NCBI GenBank assembly: GCA_024281175.1
Contig: JAMJTW010000028.1
Coordinates: 62,001 to 126,000 of the forward strand
Reading direction: 5' to 3'
From: Candidatus Thiovulum imperiosus
GTDB taxonomy: Bacteria > Campylobacterota > Campylobacteria > Campylobacterales > Thiovulaceae
DNA length: 64,000 nt
Position 1 is the stretch's first letter, and every line of letters begins with the position of its first letter. Below, in pieces: positions 20,085 to 29,319 of this stretch. Both the position numbers and the translations under genes were made by a program. The notes below the pieces were generated by a model. The model searched no databases. It was not told the origin of the DNA and was given only the letters and a program-made list of their open reading frames with translations.

Positions 20085-21626
20085 TTAAATAGGCTCTTTG
20101 CTTAGTTCCTTTTCCATCACACCATTAAAAAATGAGACTCTATTTCTTCCTTTAGTTTTAGATTTATAGAGAACAGAGTCTGAGAATTTATACAACTTCT
20201 CAATTGAGATATCATCATCAACATTTACAGTAGCTACACCAATAGAGACTGTAACAAAATCGCTAATTTCATTTTTCTTATGTTCAATTTGCAACTCTTC
20301 AATACTACTTCTCAACTTTTCAGCAATTATTGATATATCTTCATGTTTAAGATGTTTAAAGAGAATTGCAAACTCTTCTCCTCCAAGTCTAAAAGAAAGG
20401 TCTCCAGACCTTTGAAAAACTTTTTTTATTGTTCTTGCAACCTCTTTAAGAACCTCATCACCAGCTTGATGACCATAAGTATCATTGTATAATTTAAAGT
20501 AATCTATATCTACCATCAACATACTTATCATCTTTTTATCTCGTTTTGCCTCACTCAATTCAAGAGGAGCTTGGTAATTGAAACACTTTCTATTAAAAAG
20601 AGTTGTTAGTTCATCTTTTACAGCCATATTTTTCAAGTTATTTGCCAATCTATTTATTTCAACTTCCTTTTTTCTAATAAGCCAAAAACCGATAGATAAG
20701 ATGATAATAACAACAAAAGCACCACTAATGAAAAGGAACTTCATAAGAAAAGAGAGAATTTGATGTTCAAAAGAGGCATCAACAAGAAAAAGAACAAATC
20801 CCAACTCTTTTTGAGATGAGTCATAAAGAGGTGATGAGAATGGGTGAAAATATCTATTCTCTATTTCAAATTGGTAATGTTCCTGTTTTAAAACTTTTTT
20901 TAAAACTTTTTTTAAAACATCTGTTGGAAGTTCATAAGTTTTATAAGGAATTACATAGTTCCCAATTTGTAGAAAAGAGTTCTCTATATCTCTATATATC
21001 TCCTCTTGTATAAAAAGATATATTTCTGAGTCAAGCTGTTTTGAGAGGAAAGTTATGATTTTGTCAATCTCTTTTCCCATCTCAATATATCCAATGATTT
21101 TACCATCTATTTTCCATGGATAGACAACTCTCAAAGTATAATTTCGAAGAACTCCAAACTCAACTCCACTAAATGTCTCTTCCAAAATTCGTGCTTCTCG
21201 AAATGTAAATCTATCTATTTTGTCACCAAATTTCTCTTTTTTGTGAACTCGAAGAAAGACAGATGAATTTTTATCTATGAAATAGAGATGAGTAATATCT
21301 AAGTGGCTATTTATATACTTGTATTCACTTTTAAGATGTTTATAGAGTTCTTCTCTATCTCGCTCCAAATAGAGTTTTTTTATCTCTTCTTGTTCTGAAA
21401 GATGCTTTATTATGTGTTCAATTACTTCAGTTTCATGTTTAAGTTCATTTTCCAGAGCTTTATAAAACTTATCTACAATAACACTTTTATCTTTATCAAT
21501 AGCTTGATGTTGGAGTAGATGTACTGTAAAAAAGAGTCCGAAAACAATAAAGATAACAGAAATAGCAAGGGGGATAAAAATATTTAATTTGTAGGAAGTT
21601 TCAAGTTCTTGTCTCATACACAACAT
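20085..21626 (-). CDS. Membrane sensor diguanylate cyclase (GGDEF)
   Basis: Two TM segments flanking a periplasmic sensor; LTTLFNRKCFN, FRLGGEEFAILF. Confidence 0.88.
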   Translation of the reverse strand: MLCMRQELETSYKLNIFIPLAISVIFIVFGLFFTVHLLQHQAIDKDKSVIVDKFYKALENELKHETEVIEHIIKHLSEQEEIKKLYLERDREELYKHLKSEYKYINSHLDITHLYFIDKNSSVFLRVHKKEKFGDKIDRFTFREARILEETFSGVEFGVLRNYTLRVVYPWKIDGKIIGYIEMGKEIDKIITFLSKQLDSEIYLFIQEEIYRDIENSFLQIGNYVIPYKTYELPTDVLKKVLKKVLKQEHYQFEIENRYFHPFSSPLYDSSQKELGFVLFLVDASFEHQILSFLMKFLFISGAFVVIIILSIGFWLIRKKEVEINRLANNLKNMAVKDELTTLFNRKCFNYQAPLELSEAKRDKKMISMLMVDIDYFKLYNDTYGHQAGDEVLKEVARTIKKVFQRSGDLSFRLGGEEFAILFKHLKHEDISIIAEKLRSSIEELQIEHKKNEISDFVTVSIGVATVNVDDDISIEKLYKFSDSVLYKSKTKGRNRVSFFNGVMEKELSKEPI

Positions 21627-21724
21627 CTAATTTAGATTTTTCTTTTACCAAATTGTAGCGAAACGAGTTTTTAAACCTCTCTAAGGATAGTTTACATAGA
21701 ATTTTCGTTTTGAAAGAGAGTTAA

Positions 21725-22882
21725 ATGGTATTTACATCACCCTTAAAAAGTAATAGCAAAAAGATAGTTCTTCTTGGTAGTGGAGAGTTGGGACGAGAAG
21801 TTGCTATTGAAGCTCAAAGATTGGGAATTGAAGTTGTAGCTGTTGATAGATATGAAAATGCTCCAGCTCACCTCATCGCCCATAGAAGCTACACAGTTGA
21901 TATGATGAATAGAGAAAAACTCCTCGAAATTATAGAGAGAGAGAGACCTGATTTCATACTTCCAGAGATAGAAGCTATAAATATTGAAGCTCTTTTAGAG
22001 TTAGAAGAGAGAGGATTTACAGTAATTCCAAATGCAAGTGCTGTTCACAAAACTATGAATAGGAAAAATATTCGAAAGTTTGCTAGTGAAGAGTTGGGAC
22101 TTCCAACAAGTAGATATATCTTTGTACAAAGTTTTGATGAACTTCGAGAGGCATCTAAAAAGTTAGGTTTTCCAGTTGTCATAAAACCTGTTATGAGTTC
22201 TTCTGGACATGGTCAGAGTATTGCAAAAAGTTTTGAAGATTTAGAGAAATCTTGGGAGATAGCAAAAGAGGCTAGAGGCGATAGTTCTGAACTTATTGTT
22301 GAAGAGTTTATAAAATTTGATTATGAGATTACACTTCTAACTGTAAGAAATGGAGAAGAGACTCTTTTCTGTGAGCCAATAGGACATATTCAGGAAGATG
22401 GAGATTATATCTTCTCTTGGCAACCGATGGAGATGAGTGAAATTGCTAAAAAAAGAGCAATAGAAGTTGGAAAGAGAATTACAGACGGTCTTGGAGGAAA
22501 AGGAGTTTTTGGAGTAGAACTCTTTATTCGAGGCGATGAGGTTTTCTTTTCGGAAGTTAGTCCAAGACCCCATGATACTGGAATGGTTACAATGATAACT
22601 CAATCTCAAAGTGAATTTGCACTTCACATTCGAGCAGTTTTAGGGTTACCAATTGAGTATACTTTTTACGGTTCAGGAGTTAGTGGAGCATTTAAAACTT
22701 CAAAAGAGAGTTTTTCTCCAGAGATAGATGTTCCTGAAAGAGCCTTTTCAAAAAACTCATACTTTAGAGTTTTCGGAAAACCTGAAGCTCATAAAGATAG
22801 AAGAATGGGTGTCTATTTAGCACTTGGAGAGATAGAAAGAGAATTGAAAAAAGCAAAAGATATTTTAAAGGAAATAAATTGA
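21725..22882 (+). CDS. purT: Formate-dependent phosphoribosylglycinamide formyltransferase
   Basis: ATP-grasp; [66 protein letters not shown]. Confidence 0.94.
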   Translation: MVFTSPLKSNSKKIVLLGSGELGREVAIEAQRLGIEVVAVDRYENAPAHLIAHRSYTVDMMNREKLLEIIERERPDFILPEIEAINIEALLELEERGFTVIPNASAVHKTMNRKNIRKFASEELGLPTSRYIFVQSFDELREASKKLGFPVVIKPVMSSSGHGQSIAKSFEDLEKSWEIAKEARGDSSELIVEEFIKFDYEITLLTVRNGEETLFCEPIGHIQEDGDYIFSWQPMEMSEIAKKRAIEVGKRITDGLGGKGVFGVELFIRGDEVFFSEVSPRPHDTGMVTMITQSQSEFALHIRAVLGLPIEYTFYGSGVSGAFKTSKESFSPEIDVPERAFSKNSYFRVFGKPEAHKDRRMGVYLALGEIERELKKAKDILKEIN

Positions 22883-23406
22883 GAAACAGAATTGAGATGT
22901 TAGTTCACACAGCTTTGGCAACTCATAAAGAGCCAAAAAGAGTTTTAGTAATTTCAGAAAACAGAACAGAAATAGAAACAGAATTTAGCAGAGAGAGATT
23001 TCTAAATTTAGAAGTCTCCTTTTCAAATTTGGAAATAGTTCCAGAGTTTTCAGAAAACGAGTTTGATGTGGCAATCATCGAAGAGAAACCTTCAAAATTG
23101 GATTTTGCACACCTCAAAAGAGTTCTTTCAAATGAGGGTGTTTTAACTATGGTTGGAGATTTTGAAACTTTAGAGAATTTAGCTTCAGAATTTAGAATTG
23201 CAATGCCATTTTTAGTAAACTCTTTGGAAATTACTTCTGAAATTCTACTTTTAGGTTCTAAGTTTTATCACCCAACAGCAGATATAAATCTTCAAAGAGC
23301 TGATTTTTTAGATGGTTGTGAATACTACAACAGTGATATTCATGTTGCATCTTTTGTAATGCCAAATTACATAAAATCTCAAATTAGAGAGTTTGTAAAA
23401 AACTGA
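22879..23406 (+). CDS. Short spermidine-synthase-like protein
   Basis: [20 protein letters not shown]... and [13 protein letters not shown]...[17 protein letters not shown] resemble SpeE N- and C-terminal segments; the methyltransferase-fold core is shortened. Confidence 0.6.
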   Translation: MRNRIEMLVHTALATHKEPKRVLVISENRTEIETEFSRERFLNLEVSFSNLEIVPEFSENEFDVAIIEEKPSKLDFAHLKRVLSNEGVLTMVGDFETLENLASEFRIAMPFLVNSLEITSEILLLGSKFYHPTADINLQRADFLDGCEYYNSDIHVASFVMPNYIKSQIREFVKN

Positions 23407-24008
23407 TGGCATTTAAATATGCTATTGCCCTCACGGGAGGAATTGCTTCTGGAAAGAGTTCAGCAATTTCACTCCTCAAACTTGGGGGGTTTCGAGTTAT
23501 TGATGCTGATGAGGTTGCACACCAAATTTTGGAGGCTTCTGGAAAAGAGATAGCTGAACTTTTTGGAGAAGAGTATCTTGAAAATGGAGTTCCAAGTCGT
23601 CCAAAACTTGGGAAACTTGTATTCTCAAATCCAGAAAAGAGAGTCGAGTTAGAAAAACTACTTCACCCAAAGATATATGAAAAGATTTCTGAAGAGAGTA
23701 GTAAACTTGATAAATTCAAATTTCCTTACCTCATCGATATACCTCTCTACTTTGAAAAGAGAAATTACGATATTAAAAATGTAGTTCTAGTTTATACCCC
23801 TAGAGAACTCCAAATTTCAAGAGGAATGAAAAGAGACTCTCTTTCCAAAGAGGAAATCTTGAAAAGAATAGACTCTCAAATCGATATTGAAGAGAAGAGA
23901 AAGATGTCTGAAATTGTTCTCGACAATAGCGGAAATCTAACTCAGCTTCAAAGTGAAGTTGAAAGAGTTACAAAGATCTTAAAGTCTTTAGATTGGAATC
24001 GGAACTAA
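23406..24008 (+). CDS. coaE: Dephospho-CoA kinase
   Basis: IALTGGIASGKSSAISLLKLGGFRVIDADEVAHQIL. Confidence 0.93.
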   Translation: MAFKYAIALTGGIASGKSSAISLLKLGGFRVIDADEVAHQILEASGKEIAELFGEEYLENGVPSRPKLGKLVFSNPEKRVELEKLLHPKIYEKISEESSKLDKFKFPYLIDIPLYFEKRNYDIKNVVLVYTPRELQISRGMKRDSLSKEEILKRIDSQIDIEEKRKMSEIVLDNSGNLTQLQSEVERVTKILKSLDWNRN

Positions 24009-24021
24009 AAATTCCGATTTT
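23995..24021. terminator. Hairpin between convergent coaE and NicO gene
   Basis: AATCGGAActaaaaaTTCCGATT. Confidence 0.6.
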
Positions 24022-24736
24022 ATTTAAAAATTAGAAAGATTCCAAGAAGTAGAATTCCAGAAGCTCCAATTAAAGAGAGGTATTTGCCAATATTCTGTTT
24101 TTTGGAAACACTCTCTTTTCTAACTTTTGTAGCTAAAATTCCAGCAATGGAAATTGTAAATCCCATTCCTAAACTCATTAAAATTGCACTAATCACTCCA
24201 ACGGAAACTTGAGATACAATAATTGAAAACATCGTAATTGTCATAACTCCAGGACAAGGAACAACTCCAGCAGAAAATGCGATGCCAAAATCTGTTTTTG
24301 AACTATCTAACTTCTCTTCTGCATGTGTATGAAAGTTTTCATAAAAGAGGTAGAGAGCTACAAGAACTATAAGAACTCCAGAAATCTGAGTAGTAATTTG
24401 AGTCGCTTCTTGAAAACCTTTTGTAATAGTTCCTTCAAGAATAAAATAGATGACAAGAGTTATGCTTAAAGCTGAAAATGCGTGAACTGTGGAGATGAGG
24501 TATCCCAATTTGAACGCCTTTTTATAGCTATACTCTCTATTTACCATATATGAAGCAACAAGCAGTTTTCCGTGTCCTGGACCAAGAGCATGAAGAACTC
24601 CATAAATTATAGAAAAAGCGAAAATTAGCAAGATAGTACTTAAAGACTCTTCTTGTTTCAATTCTCTAAAAAGAGAAGAGATTTCAGAATTGAAGTAGCT
24701 TAAAATTTGAGAAAGTTCTAAAAGTAGAGTATCCAT
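24020..24736 (-). CDS. NicO/RcnA-type nickel/cobalt transporter family protein
   Basis: GVLHALGPGHGKLLVASYMVNREYSYKKAFKLGYLISTVHAFSAL, GVVPCPGVMTI. Confidence 0.85.
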   Translation of the reverse strand: MDTLLLELSQILSYFNSEISSLFRELKQEESLSTILLIFAFSIIYGVLHALGPGHGKLLVASYMVNREYSYKKAFKLGYLISTVHAFSALSITLVIYFILEGTITKGFQEATQITTQISGVLIVLVALYLFYENFHTHAEEKLDSSKTDFGIAFSAGVVPCPGVMTITMFSIIVSQVSVGVISAILMSLGMGFTISIAGILATKVRKESVSKKQNIGKYLSLIGASGILLLGIFLIFK

Positions 24737-25237
24737 CTAAACTCCTTTCCAAGATATTGTGTAGCCGTAAAACTCTATATGCTCACCAACTTTGAAATCT
24801 TGAAATCCTTTTGGATTTTTAATTTCCATAGAACTCATATAACTTTCATCATAAAACGAGAGTTCAAAATCTGCTTTTTGAAATTCTGCTAAATTTAACT
24901 CAAAACTCATAATAAATCGTCGCTCTCTAATTTTTAGAAGAAAGTTTGTAAAGATAGACTCAATTGGAATATCTTTTGAGTCTACTTTCAGATATGTGTA
25001 GAAATGGTATTCTAAAATCATATTGATAAAGACCTCATCAATAAATAGAGTTATCTCCTCTTCTGAAAACTTTTCGTCAAAGTTTGAGTCATAATCCATA
25101 ATTAGAATTTCTGAATTCATATCATCAAAAACCCAATCAACTGCAATTGTATTTTCTCTCTTTTCTAATTCTACATCTATAAAAAGATGAGGATGTGCAG
25201 AAAGCAATAGAGGAAAAAGAAATATTATATATTTCAA
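24737..25237 (-). CDS. DUF1007 family protein (secreted, paired with NicO transporter)
   Basis: LSAHPHLFIDVELE...VDWVFDDMNSEILIMDYDSNFD; overlaps the operon with the NicO gene. Confidence 0.82.
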   Translation of the reverse strand: MKYIIFLFPLLLSAHPHLFIDVELEKRENTIAVDWVFDDMNSEILIMDYDSNFDEKFSEEEITLFIDEVFINMILEYHFYTYLKVDSKDIPIESIFTNFLLKIRERRFIMSFELNLAEFQKADFELSFYDESYMSSMEIKNPKGFQDFKVGEHIEFYGYTISWKGV

Positions 25238-25296
25238 TATCTATCCTAAATTTTTCTACTATTATACAAAGTTCTTTATCCATGAGGTGGATATAT

Positions 25297-25350
25297 TAAA
25301 AAAGTTTAAGTCAAGTTGAAGTTCTTTTCAAAAAATATAATTTGGTTCGG
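25297..25350 (+). pseudogene. Degenerate higA-like scar (5' piece fused to 3' piece)
   Basis: aaaaaagtttaagtcaagttgaagttcttttcaaaaaatataatttggttcgg resembles 27732-27756 joined to 28028-28060 of the intact higA, joined at the shared gaaNttctttt microhomology. Confidence 0.5.
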
Positions 25351-25367
25351 TGAAAACCAAGCTGAAT

Positions 25368-26213
25368 TTAGAAAAGCTCTATCAAAACTTCATCTTTCCA
25401 AGTTAGATGATATACAGTTTTTTCAGAAGTTTTGGATTTATTTTGAACAAAATCTGAAAACTTTTTCCCTTTTTCAGTAGCTTCCCAAACTTTCTCATTT
25501 CGGGTTTGGAAACCTTTCTCTTGAAGTATCAGATTTAGTTTTCGAGGGTTTGGCTTTGAAAGGTCTTTTGTAGAAACACTAGCTTTCACCTCATCGGAGT
25601 ATTCTCCTTTTCGGACAATTTCACAAAGCTCTGTTACGGTGATGAAATTTTCTTCGGTTTGAACTCCCTCTTTTTTAGCAATTTTGAGAAAGTCCATACC
25701 TGTTTCTTCTTTTACTGCTCTGTTGCAAGTAATTGCTAACTCTTCAAGTCTGGTAATTCCAAGTTCAAGAAAAACATCTTTGAAATTGAAAAATACATCT
25801 CTGAAAAGAGCTATCAGCTTTGCTCTCTCTTCTATTTTTTGAAGATTTGAAGTTTGGGAAATGGAATAGCTTCCTGTTTTTCGGATAGATGGTAGAACTT
25901 CTGAAGCTACCCAATGGCGAAATACAACAGCTAAAGATTTTCTTGAAGCGAAAACAAATTCATAAAGACCTATTTCGGAAACAACAGTTAAATTCTGAAC
26001 TCCACCTTCAGTTTGCAGGGGGTGAGTTAAAATCACCCCCTCTAAATCTATTCCATTTTCTTCATATCTTTTTCTTAAATCTCTAATAGCTCCTTTGCTA
26101 TCTTTTAAACCCAGAACTTCTGCTAAATCTTTTGCTACAAAGTAAGGTTCATTTCCAATTCTGACTGTTCTGATTGTGAATTTTTGAAATGAGAATGGTA
26201 TAATTTTTGACAC
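25368..26213 (-). CDS. BRO-N domain (phage antirepressor-like) protein, copy 1
   Basis: FVAKDLAEVLGLKDSKGAIRDL...LTVVSEIGLYEFVFASRKSLAVVFRHWVASEVLPSIRKTGSY is a BRO-N signature. C-terminal half nearly identical to the 28391-29209 product. Confidence 0.85.
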   Translation of the reverse strand: MSKIIPFSFQKFTIRTVRIGNEPYFVAKDLAEVLGLKDSKGAIRDLRKRYEENGIDLEGVILTHPLQTEGGVQNLTVVSEIGLYEFVFASRKSLAVVFRHWVASEVLPSIRKTGSYSISQTSNLQKIEERAKLIALFRDVFFNFKDVFLELGITRLEELAITCNRAVKEETGMDFLKIAKKEGVQTEENFITVTELCEIVRKGEYSDEVKASVSTKDLSKPNPRKLNLILQEKGFQTRNEKVWEATEKGKKFSDFVQNKSKTSEKTVYHLTWKDEVLIELF

Positions 26214-26287
26214 TAAATTCCTTTGTGTAATTTGTTGGGCAAAACAATTATACTGTAAAAAGGGGTTTAGTTCAATGATTTGTAGAT

Positions 26288-27328
26288 TTACAGTATGTTA
26301 CTTTTTACTGAATTTATAATATTTGAAAATTGATTGAAGTGAAAAAGAGCATCTTTGTATTTTTTGTTTTCAAGTAAAATTGCAAAAAATGCTTTACTAT
26401 ATTCTGGAAACTCTTTTGAGGAACTCCAATTCCTTATCGTTTGCTCTTTAAATCCTGTAATTTGAGCTAACTCTTTTTGAGTAATTCCCAATTCTCGACA
26501 AGTCTTTTTTACTAAATTCTCTTCACTTTGTTCAGTATTTGCCTCTTTCATAATTTGCCTTTTCTTTTTTTCAATTTTAAAACCTGCTCGAAGAAAAAAT
26601 TCTATTACAGATTCATATTTATTTCTTTGAATAAGTTCATCTTTTGTATTTGTAAGCATTTCTAAATTAGATAAGTATTCAACTTCTAAAGGTAACTCTT
26701 TAAGAGGATTGTCCTCTAAAGAAAGAAATTTTAAGTTTTTTAAATTTCCAATTTCTGGAGGTAATTTTTTCAATTGATTTCCACCTAAAGTAAGTTTTTC
26801 TAGTTTTAAAAGTTTCCCAATTTCTGGAGGTAATTTTTTCAGAAAATTCCAATTCAAAAAAAGTATTTCTAAATTAGTAAGTTTACTAATTTCTGAGGGA
26901 AAGTCTTCTAAACCACTCTCTTCCAAGGACAATTCTCGTAGATTTTTTAAATTCTCAATTGGTGGGAATGATGAATATATATGTCCTGTTCTTGAAATAA
27001 ATCTTTTGGAAAGAAAACTTCCAGATAAGTCCAGTTCTTGTAAATTTTCTAGATAACAAATTTCTAAAGGTAAATCTTTTAGCTTATTGTAATACAAATT
27101 TAATATTTTCAAATTATGCAGATTTCCAATTTCTGAAGGTATTGTTTTTAGTTTATTATCTATCAAGTTCAATTCTTGTAAATTGATAAGATTTCCAATT
27201 TCTGGAGGTAGCTCTAGTAATTCCTGTTTGCTTAAATCTAATAATGTTAGATTTTCTAAATCTTTAAACCTATCTTCAACTCTATTCTCTATTGCCCATT
27301 TTCGCAGGTTCTCTTTCCACTGTTCCAT
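26288..27328 (-). CDS. Leucine-rich-repeat protein with C-terminal HTH (XRE/YdaS-like) domain
   Basis: Repeated L..LP.EIGNL.NL..L.L..N.L units, then EENLVKKTCRELGITQKELAQITGFKEQTIRNW. Confidence 0.85.
   Translation of the reverse strand: MEQWKENLRKWAIENRVEDRFKDLENLTLLDLSKQELLELPPEIGNLINLQELNLIDNKLKTIPSEIGNLHNLKILNLYYNKLKDLPLEICYLENLQELDLSGSFLSKRFISRTGHIYSSFPPIENLKNLRELSLEESGLEDFPSEISKLTNLEILFLNWNFLKKLPPEIGKLLKLEKLTLGGNQLKKLPPEIGNLKNLKFLSLEDNPLKELPLEVEYLSNLEMLTNTKDELIQRNKYESVIEFFLRAGFKIEKKKRQIMKEANTEQSEENLVKKTCRELGITQKELAQITGFKEQTIRNWSSSKEFPEYSKAFFAILLENKKYKDALFHFNQFSNIINSVKSNIL
26469..26524. repeat. 56-bp block identical to 29492-29547 (HTH N-half)
   Basis: aactctttttgagtaattcccaattctcgacaagtcttttttactaaattctcttc occurs in both places. 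Confidence 0.9.
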
Positions 27329-27370
27329 ATCAAAATCCTTTCTTTGAAATATATCTTTTCTTTCCTTTAT

Positions 27371-27387
27371 GTTACATAAAGTGTAAC
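27371..27387. promoter_or_regulatory. Candidate operator dyad in divergent intergenic region
   Basis: GTTACA-taaag-TGTAAC between the LRR-HTH gene (-) and higB-like gene (+). Confidence 0.55.
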
Positions 27388-27404
27388 TAATATAAAATTC
27401 AGAG

Positions 27405-27698
27405 ATGAGAGTAATTTCAAAGAAAAAGTTAATTGAGTTTTATGACAAATATCCAGATAGTAAAACTCAATTAGAGGCTTGGCATAAAGAGGCTCAAAAG
27501 TCAATTTGGGAAAAGCCTCAAGATATAAAAAACCTTTATAAAACAGCAAGTTTCCTAGCTGGAAATAGAGTTGTTTTCAACATAGCTGGAAACAAGTATA
27601 GGCTAATTGTTAAAATTGAGTATAAATTGAAAATTGTTTTTATAAAATTTATAGGAACTCACTATGAGTATGACAAAATTGAGGCAGAGAAGATATGA
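27405..27698 (+). CDS. higB: HigB-like type II toxin (RelE superfamily mRNA interferase)
   Basis: AWHKEAQKSIWEKPQDIKNLYKTASFLAGNRVVFNIAGNKYRLIVKIEYKLKIVFIKFIGTHYEYDKI. Confidence 0.88.
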   Translation: MRVISKKKLIEFYDKYPDSKTQLEAWHKEAQKSIWEKPQDIKNLYKTASFLAGNRVVFNIAGNKYRLIVKIEYKLKIVFIKFIGTHYEYDKIEAEKI

Positions 27699-28063
27699 AT
27701 TTAAAACCGATACGGAATGAAATAGATTATGAAAAAAGTTTAAGTCGAGTTGAAATTCTTTTAGAAAAAGATAGAACAGAAAACGAAAATGATGAACTTG
27801 AAATAGTATCTATACTACTTGAAAGATATGAAGAAGTTCATTATAAAATAGATGAACCTGACCCGATAGAAGCTATAAAATTTAGAATGGAGCAGATGCA
27901 GTTGAAACAGAAAGATTTAATTCCAGTTTTTGGAAATAAAGCAAGAGTTTCAGAAGTTCTAAATCGAAAAAGAGAACTTTCTGTTAAAACAATAAGAAAA
28001 CTTCATAAGTTTTTAGAGTTACCATTTGAAGCTCTTTTCAAAGAATATAATCTTATTCGATAA
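27695..28063 (+). CDS. higA: HigA-like antitoxin (XRE family)
   Basis: Overlaps higB; PDPIEAIKFRMEQMQLKQKDLIPVFGNKARVSEVLNRKRELSVKTIRKLHKFLELP. Confidence 0.88.
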   Translation: MNLKPIRNEIDYEKSLSRVEILLEKDRTENENDELEIVSILLERYEEVHYKIDEPDPIEAIKFRMEQMQLKQKDLIPVFGNKARVSEVLNRKRELSVKTIRKLHKFLELPFEALFKEYNLIR

Positions 28064-28080
28064 TTTCCCCCTTTCGGGGA
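28061..28080. terminator. Hairpin at higA stop codon
   Basis: taaTTTCCCCctttcGGGGAAAa; equivalent in position and sequence to 31572-31592. Confidence 0.6.
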
Positions 28081-28087
28081 AAAGAAA

Positions 28088-28368
28088 CTACTTCTTATTA
28101 GCTTTTTCGATAGCTTCTTCAATATTTCCAACCATGTAGAATGAGTTTTCTGCCATGTGGTCATATTTTCCTTCAAGAATTCCTTTAAATCCTGCGATTG
28201 TATCTTCAAGTGAAACATATTTACCTGGAGAACCTGTAAATACTTCTGCTACGAAGAATGGTTGAGATAGGAATTTCTCGATTTTTCTTGCTCTCTCAAC
28301 AGTAGCATCTCTCTAGCTAGTCTTGGTATCCAACAGCTGATGGAATTCTTCCAATAAGTGCCAAATCT
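28088..28368 (-). pseudogene. Truncated, internally deleted copy of atpD 3' end
   Basis: 28088-28306 matches 31609-31827 with one mismatch seen by eye. It then jumps to a more diverged match of 32165-32230, skipping about 337 bp of atpD. Confidence 0.93.
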
Positions 28369-28390
28369 ATTTTGAAAATCAAGAGAGAGT

Positions 28391-29209
28391 TTAGAAAATA
28401 TCTTCTAAAACTTCCTTTTTCCAAGTCAAGTGATATACAGTTTTTTCAGAAGTTTTAGATTTGTTTTGAACAAAATCTGCAAAAGGTTTGCCTTTTTCTG
28501 TGGCTTCCCAAACTTTCTCATTTCGGGTTTGGAAACCTTTCTCTTGAAGCATCAGATTTAGTTTTCGAGGATTTGGCTTTGAAAGGTCTTTTGTGGAAAC
28601 ACTTGCTTTCACCTCATCGGAAAAATCTCCCTTTCGGACAATTTCACAAAGTTCCGTTACAGTGATGAAATTTTCTTCGGTTTCAACTGCCTCTTTTTTA
28701 GCAATTTTTAGAAAGTCGATTTCTGTTTCCTCTTTGACTGCTCTATTGCAAGTAATTGCTAATTCTTCAGGTCTGGTAATTCCAAGTTCAAGGAAAACAT
28801 CTTTAAAGTTGAAAAAGACATCTCTTGAAAGTGCTATTAGTTTTGCTCTCTCTTCTATTTTTTGCAAATTTGGAGTTTGGGAAATGGAATAGCTTCCTGT
28901 TTTTCGGATAGATGGTAGGACTTTTTTTGTTACCCATTTTTGAAAAGGCTTCGCTATCGCTTTTCTACTTCTCATGATTAGAGAATAGAGTCCAGACTCC
29001 GATAAAACGAGTGCTTTTCCAGATGTTGAACCGTCATAGTTTAAAACTATATCGCTCTTTTCATCATCGTCAAAATCCTTGACTGCATCACTTACATTTT
29101 TGATTTCTAAAACATCTGCTATATCTTTAGCAACAAACCAGATATTTCCTGCTTCATCTGTAAAAGTTCGTATTTTGTAATTTTTGAAGTTGAATGGTAA
29201 AATTTCCAC
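28391..29209 (-). CDS. BRO-N domain (phage antirepressor-like) protein, copy 2
   Basis: FVAKDIADVLEIKNVSDAVKDFDDDEK...LVLSESGLYSLIMRSRKAIAKPFQKWVTKKVLPSIRKTGSYSIS. C-terminal half near-identical to copy 1. Confidence 0.87.
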   Translation of the reverse strand: MEILPFNFKNYKIRTFTDEAGNIWFVAKDIADVLEIKNVSDAVKDFDDDEKSDIVLNYDGSTSGKALVLSESGLYSLIMRSRKAIAKPFQKWVTKKVLPSIRKTGSYSISQTPNLQKIEERAKLIALSRDVFFNFKDVFLELGITRPEELAITCNRAVKEETEIDFLKIAKKEAVETEENFITVTELCEIVRKGDFSDEVKASVSTKDLSKPNPRKLNLMLQEKGFQTRNEKVWEATEKGKPFADFVQNKSKTSEKTVYHLTWKKEVLEDIF

Positions 29210-29319
29210 AAGGTTGTCCTTATAAATTCCAAGAGAGGAGAGGTCGAATTTTTCTCTTTTGGTAACCTAATTTTAATAGAAATTTGTTAGTTTATCAAGT
29301 TAGTTGTTGTTTTATAGCT

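Noticed and set aside
28003-28218. 71-aa ORF on - strand ([18 protein letters not shown]...)
   Set aside because: It runs out of frame through the atpD duplicate and antisense to higA; a by-product of the pseudogene.
28593-28892. 99-aa + strand ORF inside BRO2
   Set aside because: Antisense to a well-supported BRO coding region; translation looks like typical reverse-frame sequence.
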